NCBI GenBank assembly: GCA_000488855.1
Contig: KI535286.1
Location: 146,394-210,393 of the forward strand
From: Eubacterium brachy ATCC 33089
GTDB taxonomy: Bacteria > Bacillota > Clostridia > Peptostreptococcales > Anaerovoracaceae
Reading direction: 5' to 3'
DNA length: 64,000 bases
Below the pieces are notes generated by a model. The model made no database searches, was not told where the DNA came from, and was given only the letters and a program-made list of their open reading frames with translations. Of the stretch, positions 1-8,815 are shown one piece after another; the stretch's first letter is position 1, and the number at the start of each line of letters is the position of its first letter. Position numbers and translations under genes: made by a program.

Positions 1-39
1 GATATTTCGGTTGAGGAATTATTTTACTATTTTGAATAG
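1..39 (+). CDS. C-terminal tail of an upstream gene (partial)
   Basis: The first bases read in frame as a short acidic and aromatic tail (DISVEELFYYFE) followed by a TAG stop at 37-39. A hairpin terminator about 80 bases downstream fits the end of a transcription unit. The tail resembles the ends of small helical regulators, but twelve residues are too few to name a family. The rest of the gene lies outside the window. Confidence 0.4.
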   Translation, partial: DISVEELFYYFE

Positions 40-117
40 TTATGAGATATATTAAGAACATAGACAGGAGAATGTGAAAACTCAGTAAGTGAATTTTTTC
101 GAAAATTTAGAGATTTA

Positions 118-145
118 GGCAGCTATTGTAAACTAGCTGCCTTTT
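118..145 (+). terminator. Intrinsic terminator before the RiPP operon
   Basis: A perfect 8-bp stem (GGCAGCTA at 118-125, TAGCTGCC at 134-141) with an 8-base loop is followed by TTTT. It separates the upstream gene from the promoter at 384-412. Confidence 0.75.
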
Positions 146-383
146 GGCATTTTAATAAGAAATGCTTTTTTTACTTAATATGGCTTATTTAGATTCAAAT
201 TCTATTTTAAGCTATTGAAGATGTAGTTCAAATTTTTTAAAAAATATTGTATTTTGACAATTTAAATTTTCAAGGTAAGTATTTATTATATTTAAGTTAG
301 GATTAATTATAGTTGAATATATAATTGATTTTTCATAACTATATTATATAGTTATATTTTTTTAACAAAGATGTAAATTATTG

Positions 384-412
384 TTGACAAGGCGATTAAT
401 TGTGTGTAGAAT
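384..412 (+). promoter_or_regulatory. Strong sigma-A type promoter of the RiPP operon
   Basis: TTGACA at 384-389 is separated by exactly 17 bases from TAGAAT at 407-412. The next start codon is at 462, so the leader is about 40 bases. No other equally good promoter is seen before 6.1 kb, which suggests that the whole peptide cluster can be read from here. Confidence 0.85.
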
Positions 413-461
413 GAAATTATCAATAAAAATGGCAGTTTACAGTTTAAAAGAGGTATAGAGT

Positions 462-1187
462 ATGATCGTACTATACGATAATGTTACAAAAAAGTATTCA
501 GATGATTGTGGTGTTTTTGACATATCATTTGCTATTGAAAAAAAAGCTATAGTCGGATTATTAGGACGAAATGGTGCTGGAAAAACGACGATAATTAAGT
601 TGATGATGAATTTAATACATCAAGATTCCGGAAATATAAGAATATTTTCAAAAGCGTATTGTAAAAATGAAAAAAATATAAAGGAAAAGATAGGATTTGT
701 ATATGATGATTTCATGATATATCCCACATATAATGTTAAGAGGATTAATAGTATGATGAAAATTTTTTATAAAACATGGGACGAAGAAAAGTTTTTTAAC
801 ATTGTTAAAGAACTAGATATACCAGCTAAAAAACAATTTAGATATTTTTCCAAAGGAAATAAGATGAAAGTCAATATAGCCATGGCATTGTCGCACAGTG
901 CTAGACTACTTGTTTTAGATGAGCCAACTTCAGGATTGGATGCGTATGCACGTGATTTGATTCTGAACAAACTGGAAAAACTTAATAAGGAAGAAGATGT
1001 AACTATAATTTTTTCAAGTCATATAACGAGTGATATAGAAAATATTGCCAGTGATATTATTGTTTTAGATAAAGGTCGGATAATTAAGAAAGGTAAAAAA
1101 GAAAGGTTAATAAAAGAATACATTGAGACACACAATAAACATATTACTCTAGAAAAACTATATTTAAATTGGATTAAAGAGGATTAG
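462..1187 (+). CDS. ABC-2 type transporter ATP-binding protein of the peptide cluster
   Basis: This 241-residue ABC ATPase shows a Walker A motif (GRNGAGKT, residues 35-42), a divergent signature (FSKGNK instead of LSGGQ) and a Walker B followed by the catalytic Glu (VLDEPTSGLD). It lacks membrane segments and pairs with the permease that starts one base after its stop. Small ATPase/permease pairs of this kind commonly export peptides or give immunity to them. The gene is the first one behind the promoter at 384-412 and shares the extreme AT bias of the cluster. Export of the mature peptide or self-protection is an inference from position; the substrate is not visible in the sequence. Confidence 0.9.
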   Translation: MIVLYDNVTKKYSDDCGVFDISFAIEKKAIVGLLGRNGAGKTTIIKLMMNLIHQDSGNIRIFSKAYCKNEKNIKEKIGFVYDDFMIYPTYNVKRINSMMKIFYKTWDEEKFFNIVKELDIPAKKQFRYFSKGNKMKVNIAMALSHSARLLVLDEPTSGLDAYARDLILNKLEKLNKEEDVTIIFSSHITSDIENIASDIIVLDKGRIIKKGKKERLIKEYIETHNKHITLEKLYLNWIKED

Positions 1188-1188
1188 A

Positions 1189-1839
1189 ATGATACCATTA
1201 TTAAAATTTGAAATCAATAAGATTAACTTTTTAACATTATTTATAATAAATGTGATTGCACTAATAATAGGGTATGTTGCAACACAAAATCTTAGTGAGA
1301 TAATGTTGTTTATAGCACCATTATTTATTACGATGTCAACGATTATGTCAAATCTATTTGGGGATTTGACATTGAAAAATGACAGTTTTATCTGCAGTTT
1401 CCCTATATCGAGAAAGGAGTTTATTGCTTCAAAGTACATTTTTCCCGTTTTTATCTTAGGGATAGAACTTATTACTTGTATTATGATAGCTGGAGTTTCA
1501 AATTTAGTTGGAATAGTAAGTATTCAAATTGATGGAGAATATATATTTAGATTAATCATTACATTGTTAGTTTTAATTTCATTCATGTTGCCTATATTTT
1601 TATCAATACAATCTACAAAACTCATTAGTTGGATAACGCTTATTATTTATGCAGTAATAATATTGTCGTCAAAGATATTGAGTTTAGTAAACGATATGCT
1701 GATAAAAACATTTGGAGTTGATGTGAGTGTTGCTGTATTAAATAAATTTAATGAAAGTGTGTTATTATTCATAGCAATTTGCTTTTATTTGATTTCATTC
1801 GTATTTTCATGTAAAAAATATTCGCAAAAAGATATTTGA
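1189..1839 (+). CDS. ABC-2 type permease of the peptide cluster
   Basis: The 216-residue product is very hydrophobic, with about six predicted membrane segments and short loops, as expected of an ABC-2 permease subunit. It begins directly after the ATPase gene and is almost certainly cotranscribed. The middle contains the short polar stretch typical of these permeases (around ISRKEF), reminiscent of the BcrB/YhaP group, but sequence identity in this class is low. It probably moves the cluster's peptide out of the cell or removes it from the membrane. The precursor peptide gene starts 58 bases downstream. Confidence 0.8.
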   Translation: MIPLLKFEINKINFLTLFIINVIALIIGYVATQNLSEIMLFIAPLFITMSTIMSNLFGDLTLKNDSFICSFPISRKEFIASKYIFPVFILGIELITCIMIAGVSNLVGIVSIQIDGEYIFRLIITLLVLISFMLPIFLSIQSTKLISWITLIIYAVIILSSKILSLVNDMLIKTFGVDVSVAVLNKFNESVLLFIAICFYLISFVFSCKKYSQKDI

Positions 1840-1897
1840 GCAAATCTGATGCCTGTCAGTGAGTATAAAAAATAGTTTTGAGAGGAGAAATAGTAAA

Positions 1898-2047
1898 ATG
1901 AAAAAATTATCAGATGAAAAAATGACCTTAGATGTTGAGGATGCTTTTGGACAGAGCCCTAAATGTTGGACTTGTGCAGGATGTCTAATAACACCAGGCA
2001 TGCCGGATTTGGAAGTCTTCTTTGTTACAGGGTGGAACGAAGAATAG
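1898..2047 (+). CDS. RiPP precursor peptide with a CxxCxxC core
   Basis: A 49-residue peptide starts at ATG 1898 with AGGAG about ten bases upstream; in-frame codons before it lack a good ribosome site. The N-terminal half is charged and leader-like (rich in Lys, Asp and Glu). The C-terminal half has three cysteines in a tight CWTCAGC pattern (Cys23, Cys26, Cys29), then a Gly/Pro turn and a hydrophobic segment. It sits between the ABC pair and a radical SAM/SPASM maturase. That arrangement is typical of sactipeptide, ranthipeptide or related Cys-rich radical SAM peptides. The cross-links and the leader cleavage site cannot be read from the sequence. No double-glycine cleavage motif is present. 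I do not recognise the peptide as a named family member. Confidence 0.75.
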   Translation: MKKLSDEKMTLDVEDAFGQSPKCWTCAGCLITPGMPDLEVFFVTGWNEE

Positions 2048-2162
2048 AAAGCTAATATATAGAGCTATTGTTAGATGCTGAGTAAACCACTGGCAGGGAT
2101 AGATTTGCAAAAATATTTGATATAGCTTTAACAAATTGCATTAAATGAAATGGAGTACAATT

Positions 2163-3542
2163 ATGAACTACAAATATCCTTGTGTGAGTGATAATGTGAA
2201 ACTATTTTATTATCCACAAAATGATTGGTACATTAAAGTATATTCAGAAAATGATGTCAAGACATGGACTATAAAACAGGATGCTGTTAAGATATTGAAA
2301 TTGTGTAATGGTACGAATAATATAAAAAATATATATAGAGTGTTGATTAATGATTATAACATAACAACTAATGATTTTAAAGTATTTATTAAAGAAGCAT
2401 GTAAACGGGAAGTATTGGTTCTTTCTGATAAAAAAACAAATAAGAAAGAATTAAATATTGTTGGAGATGGAAAGGTTATATTTCCACAGCATGTCACGAT
2501 AGAGATTACTTCTAGGTGCAATTTAAGATGTGTCTATTGCTATAATGATTCTTGTACTGAAAATAAACAAGAATTCAAATTTTCTGAAATAAAAAAGATA
2601 TTTAAAATTTTACAGAAAAATGGAGTAACAGAGATTGAATTATCTGGAGGCGAGCCTTTAATGCATCCATGTATTGAAAATATACTTAGAGAAGCGTTTT
2701 TTTATTTCGAAAAAATAGCAATTTTAACGAATGGAGTGCTAATTGACGATAAACTTCTTGATTTAATTTTAGGATATAAAAATAAATTTATAGGATTTCA
2801 AGTATCAATAGATGGTTTTACAGAAGAAGTTGCTAGTAAATTGAGAGGCGTTGTAAATTCACATCATAAAACGATTGACAATATAAGGAAATTAATTAAA
2901 AGAGAGTTGTTATCGAGGGTTTCTATGGTTATTACAGAAGATAATATTGGTGAACTTGATAGAGTTTGTGAGTTAATGAGAGAATTGAAATTTTCAAATT
3001 TTTCAATTTCAATAGCATCAAGTATAGGAAGAGGCGCTAAATTGCAAGTTGAAGATGAGCTTTTCGAATATAGGGATTATATAAGGAAAAAGTATGGTGA
3101 ATACTTACAGAGGATAAACAAGTTGTATTCAGATATATTCATTCATCACAGGATCTTAAATAAGATAGAAAAAGAAAAAACATATAATTGTGGTGCAGGA
3201 TGGCGAAATATGTGTATCCAATCTAATGGAGATATAAAAATATGTCCTACGGACACGTTAGTCATGGGGAATATTTTTGATGATGATATACAAGATATAT
3301 TTAATTCGGATAAAGGCAATGTATATATGAGATTTTCTATGGAGCCATATTTGATAGATAGAGTGTGCGATGAATGTGAAATTACGCATAAATGTGGGGC
3401 ATGTATTTCACGTATTGTAGAGATGAATAGAAGAAGAAAAGAAAAGGAAATGGGATTTTGTTCAGTATTTTTAACAAGTGGGCTATTTGATATGTATCAC
3501 AAACAGATATGTAAGGAAAACAATGAAAATGGTATATCCTAG
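2163..3542 (+). CDS. Radical SAM/SPASM peptide maturase with N-terminal RRE-like domain
   Basis: The 459-residue enzyme has three parts. Residues about 5-90 look like a PqqD-type RiPP recognition element that would bind the leader peptide. Residues about 108-330 are a radical SAM core with the CxxxCxxC cluster motif (Cys119, Cys123, Cys126). The C-terminus is a SPASM-type domain with several cysteines (CGAGW, KICPTD, VCDEC, CGACIS) that would bind auxiliary Fe-S clusters. ATG 2163 is chosen over ATG 2145 because GGAG at 2152-2155 is seven bases upstream of it. Such enzymes typically make thioether or C-C cross-links in the precursor. The neighbouring CxxCxxC peptide is the obvious substrate. 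The bond type is unknown. Confidence 0.9.
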   Translation: MNYKYPCVSDNVKLFYYPQNDWYIKVYSENDVKTWTIKQDAVKILKLCNGTNNIKNIYRVLINDYNITTNDFKVFIKEACKREVLVLSDKKTNKKELNIVGDGKVIFPQHVTIEITSRCNLRCVYCYNDSCTENKQEFKFSEIKKIFKILQKNGVTEIELSGGEPLMHPCIENILREAFFYFEKIAILTNGVLIDDKLLDLILGYKNKFIGFQVSIDGFTEEVASKLRGVVNSHHKTIDNIRKLIKRELLSRVSMVITEDNIGELDRVCELMRELKFSNFSISIASSIGRGAKLQVEDELFEYRDYIRKKYGEYLQRINKLYSDIFIHHRILNKIEKEKTYNCGAGWRNMCIQSNGDIKICPTDTLVMGNIFDDDIQDIFNSDKGNVYMRFSMEPYLIDRVCDECEITHKCGACISRIVEMNRRRKEKEMGFCSVFLTSGLFDMYHKQICKENNENGIS

Positions 3543-4245
3543 AATAGGAATAATAGATAGTGGATTATCATTAAATATTAATGGTATGGACTACAGCAAA
3601 ATAAGTTATATAGACAATGATGCAAATATTGATATCATTGGACATGGCACAAAAATTGCCTATATTATAAATACAATTTGCCCTAATGCGGAATTGAAAA
3701 TAATTAAGATATTTAAAGAAAAATTAGTTACCACAACAGGTAGTGTTTTGAGAGCGTTACAAAAATGTGAAAGAGAAGGAATAGATATTATATGTTTAAG
3801 CACATCCATTACGAATTTCAATAATTATAAAATTATTGAAGATGTATGTACTAAAATAATCAAAAATAATATAATTATAATTTCATCAGCTCATAATTTT
3901 AAGATACCATGTTTGCCAGCATATATAGATGGAGTTTATGGTGTAGGAATTAGCTATACCCCAAAAATGGACGACATGTTTTTTTGTCCTAATGATGATA
4001 TTCAATTATATGCAAAAGGCTTGGAGGTTACTGTTCCAAGTAAGAAAGGAAAATTCATAAAAGTGAATGGTACTAGTTATGCCACAGCAGTTGCAGTAGG
4101 TAATATTGCAAATATTGTTTCGGAATTTGGAATGGAAAATCTTGATAAATATATGAGAAAATACTTCATGAATCAGAATGCGAAAATTATGAAATGTGAA
4201 AATTTCGATTTTATAAGTTGCAAGGGAGGGAATAATGTTTACTGA
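3523..4245 (+). CDS. Minimal subtilisin-like (S8) serine protease
   Basis: The 240-residue protein contains the complete S8 triad in standard motifs: Asp12 (IIDSG), His41 (GHGT) and Ser185 (GTSYAT), plus a candidate oxyanion Asn in SSAHN. It is shorter than typical subtilisins and has no signal peptide or propeptide, so it should act in the cytoplasm. The start at 3523 is preferred because AAGGAA precedes it and the upstream in-frame codons lie inside the maturase gene; the two genes overlap by 20 bases. Its place in the operon suggests processing of the modified precursor, for example leader removal. This role is an inference. Confidence 0.85.
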   Translation: MKMVYPRIGIIDSGLSLNINGMDYSKISYIDNDANIDIIGHGTKIAYIINTICPNAELKIIKIFKEKLVTTTGSVLRALQKCEREGIDIICLSTSITNFNNYKIIEDVCTKIIKNNIIIISSAHNFKIPCLPAYIDGVYGVGISYTPKMDDMFFCPNDDIQLYAKGLEVTVPSKKGKFIKVNGTSYATAVAVGNIANIVSEFGMENLDKYMRKYFMNQNAKIMKCENFDFISCKGGNNVY

Positions 4246-6091
4246 GGTGAAAAGATATTTTGAAGATTCAAAAGAGCAATTTTTAAAATTGAGTCCAGAT
4301 GGGAAATATGTAAGTTATGTGGAAGAAATTGGAGAATATAATTTTTTGATAATTGTGAAAATAACAACTAACAAAATAATTAACAAAATATGCCTTAGTG
4401 AAAAAAAGTGTAATATATTGTATAACTGGACGTTCAAAGAGAATACTATACTATTGTTATCTGATGAGTTTGGAGCGGAGAATTGGGGACTTTACAAATT
4501 GAATGTCGTTTCAGGTGATTTGAAAAAAATTTATTCAAAAGAGGGAATACAAGTAAGGCTAGTTAGTATAAGTAGAAATAGACCAAATGAAGTGTTAATA
4601 GGAATAAATGAGCGTATAAAGCTATTTCATGATATTTATGTTTTGGATTTATCAGATGATACAATGGATATCTTATTTCTAAATAACGAATTTTTAAATT
4701 GTATTTTTGATTTAGATTTTAGATTAAAAATTATTTCAAGAGTAGAGACAGATAAACTAGCTTATTATTCAGTTATTTCTGAGAGTGAGAAAGTGAGGCT
4801 AATTGATATACCTTTTAGCAAAATATCGACAAATTATGTGGTTTATTATGATTTTAAAAAAAATGATATTTATGTCAAGGTTTCTGATAATAGAGATGAT
4901 ATGTGTAGAATAATTTGTATAGATTGTATAAGTGGAAGATCATATCCTTTTTTTGAGGTTATAAATAAAGAAATCAAAACAGTTTTCGTAAATAATAAAA
5001 ATGGAGAAATTGAGGGTGTAGAAACAGAGCATATACTTCGTAAATGGGAGCCACTAAGCAAATGGTTTAAAATACACATCAATAACTTAGTATTAAAATC
5101 AAAATTTGATATGTGTAATATTGAGTTTTATGGAAAAACCGATGATGAAAAGCTTTGGTTAATTAAACTATCTTCAGCACAGAAAAAAGAGATATATTAT
5201 ATATACAATACAATAAAAGGCAGCTTAATAAAAGTTAATATGAGAGAAAGTAAATGTGACATAAGCGATGAGATTCAGACATCACAAATGTACCCAATAA
5301 TAATGACTGTAGAAAATAGTCACGAACTTATTTGTTATTATACAATCCCACAGGAATATAATGTAAAAAAAACATACCCAATGGTAGTCTTAGTTCACGG
5401 AGGACCATGGACGAGAGATAGTTGGGGGTATAATGCAAGGCATCAGTGGCTTTCAAATAGAAATTATTTTGTACTAAGTGTTAATTATAGAGGATCTGCT
5501 GGATTGGGGAATAAAATACTGCAAGCAGGTAAATTGGAATTTGGAAAGGGAGTACAGGCTGATATTTTGTATGCTGTAAACGAGATGAAAAAAATGTTTC
5601 CTATTGACAGTGAAAGAGTAGGCATTATGGGAGGATCTTATGGAGGTTATGAGGCTTTGATGGCGATTTCTTTATATCCATATATTTATAAATGTGCAAT
5701 TTCTATTAATGGTTATGTAGACTTGACACGGTTATTTGAGAAAATGCCAGATCATATGTGTAGATATTTGCCATTTTATAAAGAGTATTTTGGAGATTTT
5801 CTTGATGAAAAATATAGACTTTTATTAGAAGAGCGTTCCCCTGTTAATAATATTAGTAAATTAGACATAGATTCTGCAATAATGTTGATAAATAGCAAAG
5901 AAGATATTCGCTCAGATTATAATAGTGCTAGGATATATTATGAAAAGTTAGTGAAAAAAAATATATACTGCGAGAAACTTTTTTTTAATAATGAAGGACA
6001 TTCTGTGACAATAAGAGATAATAAGGTAAGAATGTACCAGATGATAGAAAAATTTTTACACAAGCATTTAAAGGGAGTATTTTTTCAATGA
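4235..6091 (+). CDS. S9 prolyl-oligopeptidase-type serine peptidase
   Basis: The 618-residue protein has a divergent N-terminal region consistent with a beta-propeller (about 1-350) and a C-terminal alpha/beta hydrolase domain. HGGPW marks the oxyanion side, Ser468 lies in GGSYGG, Asp557 in SKEDIRS and His589 in EGHS. There is no signal peptide. The start overlaps the S8 gene by 11 bases, behind a GGGAGGG ribosome site, which suggests translational coupling. The family cuts short peptides, often after Pro or removing dipeptides. It could trim the leader or core (the precursor has Pro21, Pro33 and Pro36), degrade the leader, or confer resistance. It is the last gene of the AT-rich cluster. Confidence 0.88.
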   Translation: MFTEVKRYFEDSKEQFLKLSPDGKYVSYVEEIGEYNFLIIVKITTNKIINKICLSEKKCNILYNWTFKENTILLLSDEFGAENWGLYKLNVVSGDLKKIYSKEGIQVRLVSISRNRPNEVLIGINERIKLFHDIYVLDLSDDTMDILFLNNEFLNCIFDLDFRLKIISRVETDKLAYYSVISESEKVRLIDIPFSKISTNYVVYYDFKKNDIYVKVSDNRDDMCRIICIDCISGRSYPFFEVINKEIKTVFVNNKNGEIEGVETEHILRKWEPLSKWFKIHINNLVLKSKFDMCNIEFYGKTDDEKLWLIKLSSAQKKEIYYIYNTIKGSLIKVNMRESKCDISDEIQTSQMYPIIMTVENSHELICYYTIPQEYNVKKTYPMVVLVHGGPWTRDSWGYNARHQWLSNRNYFVLSVNYRGSAGLGNKILQAGKLEFGKGVQADILYAVNEMKKMFPIDSERVGIMGGSYGGYEALMAISLYPYIYKCAISINGYVDLTRLFEKMPDHMCRYLPFYKEYFGDFLDEKYRLLLEERSPVNNISKLDIDSAIMLINSKEDIRSDYNSARIYYEKLVKKNIYCEKLFFNNEGHSVTIRDNKVRMYQMIEKFLHKHLKGVFFQ

Positions 6092-6354
6092 TAAGAAATT
6101 AATAGAAAATTCGTTTATTTTTCCAATTATATAGTTCTGAATGGTAACATATGAAGAAAAATTTTATATATTAAAAATGGCTTTAAAAATATATCTCGTT
6201 ATTGTTTTATAGCAGATATTCGGTCATTTTTTATTTGTATGTTTAAAAAATCAAAAAAAGGGAATATTAGACTGGACTAACAAATTAAATCGAACCGAAC
6301 TTTCGAAATAAACTTAAACAAGATTATGAGTATCAGAATAACAGGAGGTAGAAA

Positions 6355-6918
6355 ATGAGCTTGATAGGAAAGAAGATTGAAGAATTTAAGGTGCCGGCGT
6401 TTCACAACGGAGCCCTTATAGACGTTACAGAAAAGGATTTAGAGGGTAAATGGACAGTGTTGTTCTTCTATCCGGGAGATTTCACTTTCGTCTGTCCGAC
6501 AGAGCTTCAAGATTTGGCAACCTTATATGGAGAATTTAAGAAAGCCGACTGCGAAGTTTATTCGGTATCGACAGACTCGGAGTTTGTTCACAAGGCTTGG
6601 TGGGATGCTTCAGACACTATTAAAAAAGTTGAGTATCCGATGATTTCAGACAGAGCATTCAATTTATCAAAGCAGTTTGAAGTGCTGATAGAAGATGACG
6701 GTCAGGCGCTCAGAGGAACTTTCGTTTTGAACCCTGAAAATGAAGTGGTCTTGTATGAAGTCAATGCTAACGGCATCGGCAGGAATGCACAAGAACTTTT
6801 GAGAAAGGTTCAGGCAGCACAGTTCGTAGCAGAGCATGGCGACCAGGTTTGTCCGGCTAGATGGACACCCGGTGCTGTGACACTGAAACCGGGATTGGAT
6901 TTAGTGGGTAAACTGTAA
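6355..6918 (+). CDS. ahpC: Alkyl hydroperoxide reductase C (2-Cys peroxiredoxin)
   Basis: The 187-residue protein reduces peroxides and peroxynitrite in the cytoplasm. The peroxidatic Cys47 lies in FTFVCPTE and the resolving Cys166 in VCPAR, at the spacing of typical 2-Cys AhpC. Length and start (behind an AGGAGGT site) match the family. No ahpF lies next to it, so reduction must depend on thioredoxin-type partners or on a gene elsewhere. Base composition rises sharply compared with the peptide cluster upstream, which marks the return to core genome. I saw no clear PerR box in the 263 bases before it. Confidence 0.95.
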   Translation: MSLIGKKIEEFKVPAFHNGALIDVTEKDLEGKWTVLFFYPGDFTFVCPTELQDLATLYGEFKKADCEVYSVSTDSEFVHKAWWDASDTIKKVEYPMISDRAFNLSKQFEVLIEDDGQALRGTFVLNPENEVVLYEVNANGIGRNAQELLRKVQAAQFVAEHGDQVCPARWTPGAVTLKPGLDLVGKL

Positions 6919-7409
6919 TATTCTCAAATTAAACGGCTTAACACGTGAGGTTTTGGGCAGCATGGTTATTGAAAAAAAACAATGTCGATGTCCAGCCTCT
7001 CTTTCTTTATGCTTGAAGATGGCGTGAATGCGTTGGAATTCCCATGGAAAGACATATACTGTCCGTTATTAACAGCTAATGTCATAGAGTCGGAAAACCG
7101 CTTCCCATACAGCACTGAGGTTTAAACCTATGTAGATAATTCTATTGCAGAGAAGAAAAGTCAGGGATACCATAAGCTGATTGTACAAAATTCACGGTAT
7201 GCAATCTACTGGAAACACCGGGTTAAAATTATCGTGATAGAGATGATAGAAATTGAAAATTGAATTTGACTTATGTCGGGAGAGCTTATATAATGTTACT
7301 GGAAGACAGTATTTCAAAAGAAAACTGTACTTCAACTGTATAACCACTAAACAATATGAAAGAGCTTATATTGACGGCAAATAAGACTCCGATATAACAT
7401 TGATTTGAT
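6919..7409. other. Gene-free stretch with possible decayed coding remnant
   Basis: This roughly 490-base stretch has no intact gene. A plus-strand reading from ATG 6982 runs protein-like (for example EFPWKDIYC, VIESENRFPY), hits a TAA near 7122, then continues in the same frame for about 45 codons with no further stop. The base composition is like coding DNA. I cannot assign a family, so this is either a decayed gene or chance. Confidence 0.35.
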
Positions 7410-7450
7410 AACCGAATCTTCATATTTTTATGTGGAGAGACGGTTTTTTT
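7410..7450 (+). terminator. Imperfect hairpin with T-run before panD
   Basis: ACCGAATCTTC pairs imperfectly with GAGAGACGGT across a short AT loop and is followed by seven T residues. It could end transcription from ahpC or from the decayed region. Confidence 0.55.
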
Positions 7451-7498
7451 ATTACTTAATTCAGCTTATTTAATTTTTCGCAAGGAGGAAGATGAAAA

Positions 7499-7888
7499 AT
7501 GAATTTAGAAATGCTACACGGAAAAATCCACAGAGCTAACGTGACTCAGGCGGAACTGAATTACGTCGGAAGCATAACTGTGGATAAGGACTTACTGGAA
7601 GCAGCGGGAATTTACGAGTACCAAAAAGTCCAAATCGTGGATATTGACAACGGCCAAAGGTTTGAAACGTACACCATAGCAGGAGAATCGGGCAGCGGAA
7701 CAATCTGCCTCAACGGAGCAGCTGCCAGATGTGTGTCGGTAGGAGATAAAATCATAATTATGAGTTACGCCGTATGCGATGAAAAAGAGGCGAAACAGCA
7801 TAAGCCGAAAGTAGTTTTCGTGGATGAAAACAATAGGGCTGTTCGAATAGCTAATTATGAAAAACACGGTAAATTGGAAGATATGTAA
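7499..7888 (+). CDS. panD: Aspartate 1-decarboxylase
   Basis: This pyruvoyl enzyme makes beta-alanine from aspartate for pantothenate and CoA synthesis. The self-cleavage pair Gly24-Ser25 (VGSITVD) is present, as is the N-terminal KIHRANVT motif with the substrate-binding residues. The length of 129 residues is normal. The start ATG at 7499 has AAGGAGG ten bases upstream. It is 18 bases before panC, so the two are surely cotranscribed. No panB or panE is found in the window. Confidence 0.96.
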   Translation: MNLEMLHGKIHRANVTQAELNYVGSITVDKDLLEAAGIYEYQKVQIVDIDNGQRFETYTIAGESGSGTICLNGAAARCVSVGDKIIIMSYAVCDEKEAKQHKPKVVFVDENNRAVRIANYEKHGKLEDM

Positions 7889-7906
7889 TATTTAACGGAG
7901 GCAGAT

Positions 7907-8746
7907 ATGAAAACAGTAACCCGTATTGATCAGGTTAGAGAAGCCGTATCTCGGTGGAAAAGTCAAGGGAAATCCATAGGATTGGTTCCTACCATGGGCT
8001 ATTTGCACCGAGGACATGGCAGTTTAGTAAAAAAAGCTGCAGAGGAAAACGATGTAGTAATAGTTTCGAATTTTGTAAATCCGACACAGTTTGGGGAAAA
8101 CGAAGACTTGAACAGCTATCCCAGAGACTTGGATGCTGACTGTAAACTATGTGAAAGTTTAGGTGCAGATCTGATGTTTTGCCCCGAACCACAGGAAATG
8201 TATGACAATTCCCTCGCATTTGTAAATATTGACCTTTTATCGCAGTGGCTATGTGGAAAGAGCAGACCTGTTCATTTCAGAGGAGTCTGCACTGTTGTAA
8301 CGAAGCTTTTCAATATAACAAAAGCGGATAGAGCATATTTTGGAGAAAAGGATGCCCAGCAACTGCTCATAATAAAAAAGATGGTGAAAGATTTGAATTT
8401 CGACGTAGAAATCGTAGGTTGTCCTATAGTCAGAGAAGCCGACGGACTCGCCATGTCATCTAGAAATGCGTATTTGAATGAACAGGAAAGAAAAGCAGCG
8501 AAATGCCTTTCAAAGTCCATAGAGTTGGGAAAATCCAAGATAAAAAAGGGGATGATCGCTCAGGAGCTCAAGGATTATATGAAAGAAGCCATAGAAAGAG
8601 AACCTTTAGCCGAAATAGATTATTTGGAAGTTGTAGACTTAAACACCTTGCAGCCGGTAGACCGCATTGATGAATCAGTTCTGGTCGCTATGGCGGTAAA
8701 CTTTGATAAAGCAAGGCTCTTAGACAATTTCATGTTTCACGTATAA
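7907..8746 (+). CDS. panC: Pantothenate synthetase
   Basis: This 279-residue ligase joins pantoate and beta-alanine using ATP. It shows the nucleotidyltransferase HxGH motif (HRGH, residues 34-37), the PTMGYLH entry and a C-terminal MSSRN loop that replaces KMSKS. It follows panD with a GGAGG site, and a BASS-family transporter follows 69 bases later. With only panC and panD present here, the cell would need pantoate from elsewhere in the genome or from outside. Confidence 0.97.
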   Translation: MKTVTRIDQVREAVSRWKSQGKSIGLVPTMGYLHRGHGSLVKKAAEENDVVIVSNFVNPTQFGENEDLNSYPRDLDADCKLCESLGADLMFCPEPQEMYDNSLAFVNIDLLSQWLCGKSRPVHFRGVCTVVTKLFNITKADRAYFGEKDAQQLLIIKKMVKDLNFDVEIVGCPIVREADGLAMSSRNAYLNEQERKAAKCLSKSIELGKSKIKKGMIAQELKDYMKEAIEREPLAEIDYLEVVDLNTLQPVDRIDESVLVAMAVNFDKARLLDNFMFHV

Positions 8747-8815
8747 AATGCACATAGAATATGAAACTGTCAGTTACAACAGAGGCTATACTTTTAGAAT
8801 AAATGGGAGTAAAAT

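Noticed and set aside
1807-2001. Minus-strand open frame over the precursor peptide
   Set aside because: No ribosome site and opposite to a well-placed small gene in a plus-strand operon; it is a shadow.
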